From the NCBI RefSeq assembly GCF_900117415.1, contig NZ_FPEI01000005.1, positions 124,001 to 188,000 of the forward strand: a DNA stretch of 64,000 nucleotides. Reading direction: 5' to 3'. This DNA comes from Hyphomicrobium sp. CS1BSMeth3 (GTDB lineage: Bacteria; Pseudomonadota; Alphaproteobacteria; Rhizobiales; Hyphomicrobiaceae). The notes under the pieces were generated by a model. It did no database searches. It was not told the origin of the DNA and saw only the letters and a list, made by a program, of their open reading frames with translations. Position numbers and translations under genes: made by a program. Every line of letters begins with the position of its first letter. Within the stretch, counting starts at the first letter, position 1. Below are positions 18,082 through 25,700 of the stretch, piece by piece.

Positions 18082-18576
18082 CTATTTGACGACAACAACG
18101 CCCTTCATGCCGGCCTCGTAGTGGCCGGGAATGAGGCAGGCGAACTCGAATGAGCCGGCTTTTGTAAAGCGCCAGAGAATATCGCTGGATGCCTTAGGCT
18201 CGAGCTTCTTGCCATTCGGCTCGTCGTGCTCCATGTCCGGGTGCTTCTCCATTTCAATCTTGTGCTTTGCATTGTTCTCAATTGAATCGAGCAGGAACTC
18301 GTGCGCGAGATATCCAGTGTTCTTGAGCACAAACTTGATCTGCTCTCCCTTGCGCACCTCTATGCTGCCCATACTGTAAGACATCGTGCCGGGGCCCTCT
18401 GTCATAGTAATTTCGATCGTCCGGAAAGGTTTCTTCGGATCGCCGGGTTCACCTGCTGCGAACACGTGCTCAGTGTGTGCGAGTGCGCGACTTGGGACGA
18501 AGTCGGCGAGGAATGGGCCTGCGATAACAGCGATCGCCGAAAGAGAGATCGCAGCGGCAGACAACCTTACAGACAT
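18082..18576 (-). CDS. Cupredoxin (plastocyanin-like) periplasmic protein
   Basis: About 164 residues with a signal peptide (ISLSAIAVIAGPFLADFV). The cupredoxin core includes GSIEVRKGEQIKFVLKNTGY, LAHEFLLDS with a His ligand, and the C-terminal loop FACLIPGHYEAGMKGVVVV with Cys, His and Met ligands, so a type-1 copper site is likely. An insert of about 25 residues (KHKIEMEKHPDMEHDEP) is rich in His, Met and Glu. AGGAG sets the ATG at 18576. It lies between cusF and the second multicopper oxidase and probably carries electrons or copper for it. Confidence 0.88.
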   Translation of the reverse strand: MSVRLSAAAISLSAIAVIAGPFLADFVPSRALAHTEHVFAAGEPGDPKKPFRTIEITMTEGPGTMSYSMGSIEVRKGEQIKFVLKNTGYLAHEFLLDSIENNAKHKIEMEKHPDMEHDEPNGKKLEPKASSDILWRFTKAGSFEFACLIPGHYEAGMKGVVVVK

Positions 18577-18623
18577 GCTCTTTTCTCCTTTGCTAAGTGC
18601 CATTTGCTCGGTGATTGGTGTGC

Positions 18624-20018
18624 TCAGTGGTGACCGTGCCCTTTCTTTGCCCCGGGCTTTACAGCCTTGAACTGGGCGTCCCCGGGCTTGGGGCCTGAAG
18701 AGGAGCCGGGTGCTCGTGGCGCTTCGGAGCTTCGATTGCCTACGTCCTTCACCTCGTAGGCAACCGTGCCAGGCGGATGTTTGAACCAACCGGGGTCCTT
18801 GTAGTCGTTGGTGGCCAAGCCTTCGCGAACCTTCACGACCGAGAACATTCCGCCCATTTCGATCGCGCCGAACTGACCGAACCCGGTCATCATCGGTAAT
18901 GTGTTGTCGGGCGCCGCCATCTCCATCTCGCCCATCTCCGCCATGCCTTGCGCACCCATCGGCATGTAGCCACCGCCGATGAGACGAGAGATCGTCTGCT
19001 TGATGTCACTCTGGTCGACGCCGATGTACGTCTTCACGTCGTGACCCATCGCGTTCATGGTGTGGTGAGATTTGTGGCAATGGATCGCCCAATCGCCTTC
19101 GTAGACCGCATCGAACTCGAAGGCGCGCATCTGACCAACGGCAACGTCGATCGAAACCTCAGGCCACCGCGCCTCCGGACGTACCCAACCGCCATCCGTG
19201 CACGTCACCTCGAAATCGTAGCCGTGCATGTGGATGGGGTGATTGGTCATCGTGAGGTTGCCGAAGCGGATTCGCACACGATCGTTCTTGGCTACGACGA
19301 AATGGTCAATGCCAGGGAATACTCGGCTGTTCCAGCACCACATGTTGAAGTCCAACATCGTGTTGATCTTCGGTACGTAGGTGCCGGGCTCTATGTCGAA
19401 GGCGTTCAGAAGAAAGACGAAGTCCCGATCAACGCGGTGCAGCTTCGGGTCTCGTGGATGGACGACGAAGAAGCCCATCATACCCATTGCCATCTGCACC
19501 ATCTCGTCGCCGTGAGGGTGGTACATGAAGGTCCCGCTCTTCTTGAGCTGGAACTCATAGACGAACGTTTTGCCCGGCTTGATGGGAGGTTGCGTCAAGC
19601 CGGTGACGCCATCCATGCCGCACGGGAGAATCTGGCCGTGCCAGTGGATCGTGGTGTGCTCTGGCAGTTTGTTTGTGACGAAGATGCGAACTTTATCGCC
19701 TTCGACAGCCTCAATGGTCGGGCCTGGTGATTGGCCGTTATAGCCCCAGAGATGCGCCTTCATGCCGGGGGATATTTCACGGACTACTGGTTCGGCGACG
19801 AGATGGAACTCCTTCCAGTCACCGTTCATGCGCCAGGGAAGTGTCCAGCCGTTAAGCGTGACTACAGGCTGATAGTCAGGTCCCGAGGATGGGAACAATG
19901 GTGGCTGCATCAGAGGCGACGATTGGATCGGTGCTTCTGGAATGCCGGCCTTAACGGCGGTGGCCCCTATGAGTGCGAGTCCTGAGCTCGCAAGGAACGA
20001 TCTGCGTGACACAGTCAT
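18624..20018 (-). CDS. Multicopper oxidase (second, CopA-like)
   Basis: About 464 residues with a Tat-type leader (MTVSRRSFLASSGLALIG). The four copper motifs are IHWHGQILPCGMDG, FMYHPHGDEMVQM, NHPIHMHGYDFEVTC and WAIHCHKSHHTMNAMGH. Compared with the oxidase at 15501 the spacing and sequence differ, so it is not a recent duplicate. A C-terminal Gly/Met/Glu segment (GMAEMGEMEMAAPDN) and a His/Lys tail (KKGHGHH) could hold extra metal. AGGAG lies before the ATG at 20018; the longer frame to 20207 enters tolC and is not used. Confidence 0.92.
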   Translation of the reverse strand: MTVSRRSFLASSGLALIGATAVKAGIPEAPIQSSPLMQPPLFPSSGPDYQPVVTLNGWTLPWRMNGDWKEFHLVAEPVVREISPGMKAHLWGYNGQSPGPTIEAVEGDKVRIFVTNKLPEHTTIHWHGQILPCGMDGVTGLTQPPIKPGKTFVYEFQLKKSGTFMYHPHGDEMVQMAMGMMGFFVVHPRDPKLHRVDRDFVFLLNAFDIEPGTYVPKINTMLDFNMWCWNSRVFPGIDHFVVAKNDRVRIRFGNLTMTNHPIHMHGYDFEVTCTDGGWVRPEARWPEVSIDVAVGQMRAFEFDAVYEGDWAIHCHKSHHTMNAMGHDVKTYIGVDQSDIKQTISRLIGGGYMPMGAQGMAEMGEMEMAAPDNTLPMMTGFGQFGAIEMGGMFSVVKVREGLATNDYKDPGWFKHPPGTVAYEVKDVGNRSSEAPRAPGSSSGPKPGDAQFKAVKPGAKKGHGHH

Positions 20019-20037
20019 GTGTTTGCTCCTCTTGAGT

Positions 20038-21585
20038 TCAATGGCCAGCAGCTTCACCACCACCAGCGGCCGCTGCCCGCGGTGCTGGTGACGCCTCTCC
20101 GCCGCCGCGTCCGCCGACGATGGCAGCTTGGAGATCGACGCTTGCGAGCCAAAAGTCGCGGCGCGCCTCGATGGCCTGCACGTTGGCGAGAATGCGGGCC
20201 CGGGCATCAGCGAGAAGTTCGAATAGATCGCGGATCATCGCGTTGTAATTCAGCAGTGTCTCGTCAGAGATGATCTGCCGCAACGGAAGAACCTCCCGAT
20301 CGTAGTGTCGAGCTATGTCGTAGGAGCCACGGTAGTTCTGGTACGCCTCGCGTGCCTCCGAGCGAACGTTCACGGCGTGCTCTACAAGGCGGTTCACGGC
20401 GCGCATGTAGGTCTCTTCGGCGAGGCGCACGCGAGATTCGCCGAAGTCGTAGATTGGGATCTGGAAATCGATATCGAAGCCGCGTTTCCTGGTTTTTTCG
20501 ACCTCAGCGACACCGCCTTCGATCTTCCTTTCCTTCTCATAGGTACTGATGCCGGTGACTTCGAGTGCGTTGATGAACCTGGTCTTGCGCGTGAGACCGA
20601 GCTCCTTCGCAAGGATGTCGATTTCCATGCGGGCAATGGCGAGATCGACGCGCCTTGCCACGGCTTCTCTCTCGACCCAGGCCAACGTTTTTGGATTGGC
20701 TGGCAGAGAGCCGAGCTTGTCGGGCACGCGCAGCGCCGTAGCCGCACCCCACACGCCGAGCGCCCTAACTAAGCGTTCCCGATTCACTCGCTGCTGCAGG
20801 CGTGCGCCAGCGAGCTGGCTCGAGATGTCGGCATAGAACACATGCTCTCGCGCCTGGTTGAGCTTTGACATCGCGCCCGTCTCGCCGAGTCTCTTCGCCA
20901 GCTCGGAGACGGTTTTGGCAGAAGTCTGAGCTTCTGCGAGGAACTTCGCTGCATCGTTCGACGCCACAGCCCGGTAGTAGGCGCTGCTCGCTTCGGCGGC
21001 AGTGCGCAGCGTGGCCTCCACTGCACGAACCTGGGCTTGCCGGAAGCGCGCTTCGGCGATTTCGCGCCGCCTGGGAAGCGTCAGAAGGCTCAACACATTC
21101 TGAATAATTTGGCGTTCGATCTCGAACGCGCCGGTCCACACTAGCCGACCGACTGCAAGTGTAGGAGCCGGCGGGAGGCTGGCCTCGACCATCTGAGCCT
21201 CGGAGATACCGAGTTCGTTGTAGGCAGCTTGAAGCCCTTTGTTGTTGAGGAGAGCGATCTGAACGGCGCTTGCCACCGTCAGCCGTTGCTTAGTCAGCTG
21301 CGTTACACGCTCTGCTGCCTGCGCCTCCTTGACCGCATCGTCGATCTTGACGACATCCTTGCCGAGTTCCGCGGCTGCGGCAGCTTCGACGATGCCCATC
21401 CCTGCGTCGGGAGAAAAACGGGCACACCCGCTATTGAGGAGCGCAGTGGTCAGCAGAGCCAGGGGCGCTAGAGATTTGAGAAACGCTCGATTGGGAAGCG
21501 GATACGAGCCTGCCGCCTTTGAACCTGCCTGATGCTTGCGGCGGAGCCATCGGCACACTGATCGGCTGAAGCTAGTGTTTGCCAT
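20038..21585 (-). CDS. TolC/CusC-family outer-membrane efflux lipoprotein
   Basis: About 515 residues. A lipobox-like LLTTALLNSGCARFSP follows an N-terminal hydrophobic segment. Two outer-membrane-efflux repeats are visible: SAVQIALLNNKGLQAAYNEL with EIAEARFRQAQVRAVEATL, and FDIDFQIPIYDFGESRVRLA with EAREAYQNYRGSYDIAR. The Gly/Ala-rich tail ends GGGEAAGH. It is the likely outer-membrane channel for the CusBA pump encoded divergently at 24-29 kb. The ATG at 21585 overlaps the preceding gene by 14 bases. Confidence 0.88.
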   Translation of the reverse strand: MANTSFSRSVCRWLRRKHQAGSKAAGSYPLPNRAFLKSLAPLALLTTALLNSGCARFSPDAGMGIVEAAAAAELGKDVVKIDDAVKEAQAAERVTQLTKQRLTVASAVQIALLNNKGLQAAYNELGISEAQMVEASLPPAPTLAVGRLVWTGAFEIERQIIQNVLSLLTLPRRREIAEARFRQAQVRAVEATLRTAAEASSAYYRAVASNDAAKFLAEAQTSAKTVSELAKRLGETGAMSKLNQAREHVFYADISSQLAGARLQQRVNRERLVRALGVWGAATALRVPDKLGSLPANPKTLAWVEREAVARRVDLAIARMEIDILAKELGLTRKTRFINALEVTGISTYEKERKIEGGVAEVEKTRKRGFDIDFQIPIYDFGESRVRLAEETYMRAVNRLVEHAVNVRSEAREAYQNYRGSYDIARHYDREVLPLRQIISDETLLNYNAMIRDLFELLADARARILANVQAIEARRDFWLASVDLQAAIVGGRGGGEASPAPRAAAAGGGEAAGH

Positions 21586-21847
21586 GTGCTCCCCCCCTTT
21601 CCTTGTTCTCCTTGCGATCGAGCGCTTTTTCATCCGGAGCTTGGTCCCGAGCTTCGGGCGGCGTTACCCGTCGATTGACATCACCCCACGGCAATGGCTC
21701 GACGGGGCGGTAGCTCTGTGCACCTGACAGCACCGGGCTGTAGCGCGCGGGTGGCGTGGGGGCGTCTGGGTTTGCAGGATCATGGGCTGTTGCGCCGGAT
21801 ATGGAAAACCATCCCAGCAAGAGCCCTGACAGGGTCCTGATAAGCAT
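21572..21847 (-). CDS. Small exported protein upstream of tolC
   Basis: 91 residues with a signal peptide (LIRTLSGLLLGWFSISGATA), then a Pro-rich, charged mature part (HDPANPDAPTPPARYSPVL and EPLPWGDVNRRVTPPE) ending in a basic stretch. It overlaps tolC by 14 bases, so it is likely translated with it. I do not recognise a family. It may be a periplasmic accessory of the efflux system. Confidence 0.6.
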   Translation of the reverse strand: MLIRTLSGLLLGWFSISGATAHDPANPDAPTPPARYSPVLSGAQSYRPVEPLPWGDVNRRVTPPEARDQAPDEKALDRKENKERGGAHGKH

Positions 21848-22022
21848 TTCGAGGCGTGCCTCTCTAGGTTGGCACTCTTACGAGATTGATAGTTGTCCCG
21901 TCAGCCGAGCGAGGTGCTTTAGCGTCGCCCCCCTCGAATCGGAGCCCGAAACGAGGACCGGCTTAACGGGGATTGCTTCGCACGCAACCAAGCCGCCGGC
22001 GCGCTGCCGGCGCTATACAGCG

Positions 22023-22514
22023 TTAGGCCCTGGGGGGACGTTCCGGGCCGGACGACCAGCGTCGCGGGTGGCCATACGGCGGCTCAGCCGTTAGCCGACT
22101 TCCTGTCACTACAGGACCGCCACATACATCGACTGTTGAAGCCACGCCGGCATGGCACATGATGCCGTCACAACAGCAGTCCGAAGTACTCTTTTCGTCG
22201 CGAGATGTGGATGCTCCCAACTTGCTCGCGGCAGAAGTGGATTTTTCCAGTGAATCGAAAGAAGCGTGTTGATCGGGCGCCATGGCGACGTTCTCTAGCG
22301 CCAATGTGGCGCCCTTAGCGCCTTCGTCCCCAACAGCTACACCATGCCGGTGTCCTCCATGGGCACTCGCCGAACTTACGCTTACGCTGAAGGCAAGAAC
22401 TGCCAACAGCAGCGTCGCGAGCAGGACGACCGATTTTGGAAGGCTGCGCAGAACTAGCTCCTCTTTAGAGCGCACAATGATTCCACATAAGCAGTTAGGA
22501 TTGGTGTGGCTCAT
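22023..22514 (-). CDS. Cys-rich exported protein (CopL-like), start uncertain
   Basis: About 163 residues from the ATG at 22514. A hydrophobic signal segment (SVVLLATLLLAVLAFSVSVS) is followed by HGGHRHG, and a Cys/His cluster STSDCCCDGIMCHAGVAS sits in the middle. The C-terminus ends GPERPPRA. The pattern resembles small CopL/DUF2946-type proteins. A weaker start within about 60 bases downstream would shorten the leader. It overlaps the 3' end of the truncated kinase gene by 20 bases. Confidence 0.55.
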   Translation of the reverse strand: MSHTNPNCLCGIIVRSKEELVLRSLPKSVVLLATLLLAVLAFSVSVSSASAHGGHRHGVAVGDEGAKGATLALENVAMAPDQHASFDSLEKSTSAASKLGASTSRDEKSTSDCCCDGIMCHAGVASTVDVCGGPVVTGSRLTAEPPYGHPRRWSSGPERPPRA

Positions 22515-23313
22515 CGTCAACCATCGAATTGCCGCGCAAACCAAATTTGATCCCCAGGTGTGCCCAGTGCGTCGCGACCTTTGAGCCGCTCGGGATTTCA
22601 TCGCGTGTCCTTAGGGATAACGGCAGAACTATTGTGACGGTAAGGCCCCGCTGACCGGCGTTTGATAGCGCGATTTCGCCCCCCATCGCAGTGATGATGC
22701 TACGTGCGATGCTCAGGCCCAGCCCGGTACCGTCAACGTGTGCGTGATTTTGGTTAATGCGGCGAAATGGCTTGAACGCCTCTTCCCGCAGGTCCGGCGG
22801 TATTCCCGGCCCATCATCTTGGATGGTGATTCGAGCGTCCCTATCGGTGGCGGTGAGCGAGACCCGGGCTCGTAAGCCATACTTCAAAGCATTGTCGACC
22901 AGGTTGGCCAGCGCGCGGCGCAACGATGTAGGCTTGGCCAAGATTGTAGTCGCTTTCAGTTCTTCCACAGCAACGTCTTCACCTAGATCGGCATAGTCGT
23001 CGCATAAGGTTTGCACCAGAGAAGCAAGGTCAATCTTTTCGGTTGGCTCGGCGGCAAACTCGAGGCGAGCAAACTCCAGTGTGGCGGTGATCATACGCCG
23101 CATTTGGTCTAAATCGGCGAGTAGCCGCGAGCGCGTTGCTACCTCTTCGATCTCATGTGCACGGAGATGAAGGCGAGTAATCGGTGTTCCCAGATCGTGA
23201 GCTATCGCGGCGGCAAACGCCGTCCGATCGTCGACGAGTCGTTGAATGCGCTCCTGCATCAGATTGAGTGTCCGGGCAGCAGTGCGGACCTCGGACGGTC
23301 CCTTATGCAGCAA
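22495..23313 (-). pseudogene. Histidine kinase lacking its sensor domain
   Basis: The frame keeps the end of a HAMP-like region (RTAARTLNLMQERIQRLVDD), the phosphoacceptor box AAAIAHDLGTPITRLHLRA and the ATPase N and G boxes (NLVDNALKYG, DDGPGIPP, GTGLGLSIARSI). There is no transmembrane or periplasmic part. A TAG stop lies just upstream and no ATG/RBS starts the frame (it opens at a TTG). The 5' breakpoint lies next to the inverted repeat at 23344. It is probably the remnant of a CusS/CopS-type kinase; no partner response regulator is present. A soluble fragment made from an internal Met is possible but unlikely. Confidence 0.75.
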
Positions 23314-23343
23314 ATGGGCGGCGGCGAATAGAGGCTAGACTTC

Positions 23344-23383
23344 GCCGGCAGGTCCGAGCTCTTCAAGGTTCGGACCTGCCGGC
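23344..23383. repeat. Perfect 14-bp inverted repeat with 12-base loop
   Basis: GCCGGCAGGTCCGA pairs exactly with TCGGACCTGCCGGC. Flanking ACTTCG and CGAAGT extend the symmetry after an AAAT bulge. There is no T-run, so it is not a clear intrinsic terminator. It lies exactly where the kinase gene is cut off and may be a mobile-element end or recombination scar. Confidence 0.7.
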
Positions 23384-23502
23384 AAATCGAAGTCTCGGTT
23401 GGTCGCCGCAGGTCTCAACCATAGGCTCTGCTTTCCATCTGCGCTCTGTGCACGCGACTTGGTATTGATAGCTGCAGGTGCTGGCAATCTCGTGAAACGA
23501 CT

Positions 23503-23760
23503 TTGGTTTGTGTTGCCCAGATGGCGGACATGCCCGATTGCCCGAGCAAGGCGAAGCAGACCACGAAAGACTGCAGCTGTTGCGATACCAAGGCGCCGTG
23601 CCAAGGCGATCTTTGCCTGGCCAAATGTTTCAAGCTCAACGGCGAGATCGCCAACAGCGTGGTGTTGATCGACCAGCCGGACGTGGCCTTCTTCAAGGCG
23701 CCTCCCGGTAAACCGCCGGACAATTGGTCGGAACCACTGCCACGACCACCTAGCATCTGA
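23503..23760 (+). CDS. Cys-rich small protein, 5' end doubtful
   Basis: 85 residues beginning at a TTG: a short N-terminus, then MPDCPSKAKQTTKDCSCC, DTKAPCQGDLCLAKCFKLNG and a Pro-rich end (PPGKPPDNWSEPLPRPPSI). The Cys pattern resembles other small copper-island proteins in the window. No signal peptide is in this frame, but the +1 frame just upstream (LVLIAAGAGNLVKRLWFVLP) is hydrophobic. The gene may therefore have lost its leader by a frameshift, or been cut by the same event that truncated the kinase. It precedes the FixH-like gene on the same strand. Confidence 0.5.
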   Translation: MVCVAQMADMPDCPSKAKQTTKDCSCCDTKAPCQGDLCLAKCFKLNGEIANSVVLIDQPDVAFFKAPPGKPPDNWSEPLPRPPSI

Positions 23761-23863
23761 CTTCTCGAAAGGTCCCAACGAGCCGCGCTTTCGCGGCGCC
23801 GTCTGGGACGGATTTATCGTGCGCGAAGCCTCGCGCAGACAATCTCGAGAAGGAAATTCTGCA

Positions 23864-24259
23864 ATGGTTATCCGATCACGCTTTTTGGTGCTGCTCGCCG
23901 TCTTGGCTGTCGGCTTGGGCGCGCGCATCGCGTATGCCGCGCCCGCCGACTATGTGTTCGAGCCCGTATCGGCCGACGTCCGCAACGGCAAGGACAGCGA
24001 ATTCGCGGTGCGGCTTCGTAACAAGGCGACCGGCAAGCCGGTAGAAGGGGCCGTACTGTTTCGCACGCGTCTCGACATGTCGCCGGACAGCATGGGTGAG
24101 ATGACGGCCAAGCACACGGCTATGCCGTCCGCCGAGCCGGGCATCTACAAATTCAAGGCCGACTTCACAATGGCCGGCGGCTGGGCCTTCAAGCTGATGG
24201 CCAAGGTGCCGGGCGAAGCTGAAACCGTGCAAGGCACGGTCGTCTTCAAGACGAAGTAG
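23864..24259 (+). CDS. FixH/YtkA-like periplasmic protein
   Basis: 131 residues with a signal peptide (FLVLLAVLAVGLGARIAYA). The mature part, SADVRNGKDSEFAVRLRNKA, EGAVLFRTRLDMSPDSMGEM and MAGGWAFKLMAKVPG, matches the YtkA/FixH-like domain that often precedes CusB. Met residues in DMSPDSMGEM and HTAMPSAEPG could bind copper. AAGGA precedes the ATG at 23864. It heads the plus-strand fixH-cusB-cusA operon, seven bases before cusB. Confidence 0.8.
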   Translation: MVIRSRFLVLLAVLAVGLGARIAYAAPADYVFEPVSADVRNGKDSEFAVRLRNKATGKPVEGAVLFRTRLDMSPDSMGEMTAKHTAMPSAEPGIYKFKADFTMAGGWAFKLMAKVPGEAETVQGTVVFKTK

Positions 24260-24266
24260 GCCAGCC

Positions 24267-25700
24267 ATGTTTCGAACCGTGATAGCGGGGATCGCCTTGC
24301 TGGCGATCCTTGCAGGCGGCGTCGCCGGCTACCGATTAGGAGCCGGTGCGTGGCCAGCGTTGTCCGCCCGTGAGCCGGTGAAGACGGCGTACGGCACCGA
24401 TGCAAAGGGCGCGGGGCCTGAAGTCGCGCGCACCGTGCTGTATTGGAAGCACCCCGATGGTAGCGCCGATTTCTCGGCTGAGCCTAAGAAGACGCCGGAC
24501 GGCCGTGACTTTGTCCCCGTCTACGAGGATCAGGAAGGCGATTTTAAAGAAAGCAAGCCCCGGCCGGCAGCCAAGGACAAAGGCGGCAGCCGCAAGCTCC
24601 TCTACTACCGCAACCCGATGGGGCTCGCCGACACCTCGCTGGTGCCGAAGAAGGACTGGATGGGGATGGACTACATTCCCGTCTATGAAGGCGAGGACGA
24701 CGCCAGCACCGTCACTGTAAGTCTCGACAAGGTGCAGCGGTCCGGCGTGCGCACGGCCCTCGTGGAGCGCCGCAACCTTGTGCAGGCAGTTCGTTCACCC
24801 GGTACCGCAAAGCCGGATGAACGCAGCTTGCGCATCGTTTCGCTGCGCGCCGACGGCTTCATCGAGAAGCTCTACGTCAACGAGACAGGCAAGCAGGTCC
24901 GGGCAGGAGACAAACTGTTCCGCCTCTACAGCCCGCAAATCGTTAGCGCGCAAATTGATTATCGCACGAGCGCCGGAGCTGATGGGGGATCACGCAATGA
25001 GAGCGGAGCTCTTCAGAAGCTCAGGAACCTTGACATACCCGACTCGGTGATCGAGGCCCTGCGCAAAGACCTCAACCCGCAGATGTCGATCGACTGGCCG
25101 GCACCGACAGCCGGGGTCGTGATGCAGAAGCGCGTCATCGAAGGTCAGATGGCCAAGGCCGGCGAGGAGCTGTACCGCATCGCCGACCTGACCAACATTT
25201 GGGTGATCGCCGACGTTGCGGAGCAGGACCTGGGCCTCGTGCAAATCGGGGCTCTGGCGATGGTCAGCTTCCGTGCGTTTCCCGGCAAGAGTTTCGAAGG
25301 ACGGGTGACATTCGTGCTTCACGAGCTCGATATGAGCACGCGCACCGCCAAAGTGCGCATCGAAGTGCACAACCCCGATCATCTCATTAAGCATGAAATG
25401 TATGCCGACGTTGAAATCGGCGCACGTACCGGTGAAGCCGCGCGGCTGGCGGTGCCCGCCTCAGCGGTGATCGACAGCGGCAACCGGCAGGTGGTGATCG
25501 TTGCCAAAGGTGAGGGGCGGTTTCAGCCGCGGCCCGTGAAGCTGGGCATGCGTGCCGACGACCATATCGAAATCCTCGACGGCGTGACGGAAGGTGAGGA
25601 GGTCGTCACGGCTGCCAACTTCCTGATCGATGCCGAAAGCAATCTCAAGGCGGCCTTGCAAGCCTTCACCCAGCCCGCGGCAGCGGAGGCCAAGCCATGA
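24267..25700 (+). CDS. cusB: CusB-type periplasmic adaptor with two HMBD modules
   Basis: 477 residues. The N-terminal membrane anchor/signal (MFRTVIAGIALLAILAGGVA) is followed by two repeats of the heavy-metal-binding module. The first (LYWKHPDGSADFSAEPKKTP) has lost the Met of the motif; the second (YYRNPMGLADTSLVPKKDWM) is complete. Then come lipoyl and beta-barrel parts such as LRADGFIEKLYVNETGKQV and DLTNIWVIADVAEQDLGLV. It links the RND pump to the TolC channel and passes on Cu(I)/Ag(I). It overlaps cusA by four bases (ATGA). Confidence 0.92.
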   Translation: MFRTVIAGIALLAILAGGVAGYRLGAGAWPALSAREPVKTAYGTDAKGAGPEVARTVLYWKHPDGSADFSAEPKKTPDGRDFVPVYEDQEGDFKESKPRPAAKDKGGSRKLLYYRNPMGLADTSLVPKKDWMGMDYIPVYEGEDDASTVTVSLDKVQRSGVRTALVERRNLVQAVRSPGTAKPDERSLRIVSLRADGFIEKLYVNETGKQVRAGDKLFRLYSPQIVSAQIDYRTSAGADGGSRNESGALQKLRNLDIPDSVIEALRKDLNPQMSIDWPAPTAGVVMQKRVIEGQMAKAGEELYRIADLTNIWVIADVAEQDLGLVQIGALAMVSFRAFPGKSFEGRVTFVLHELDMSTRTAKVRIEVHNPDHLIKHEMYADVEIGARTGEAARLAVPASAVIDSGNRQVVIVAKGEGRFQPRPVKLGMRADDHIEILDGVTEGEEVVTAANFLIDAESNLKAALQAFTQPAAAEAKP

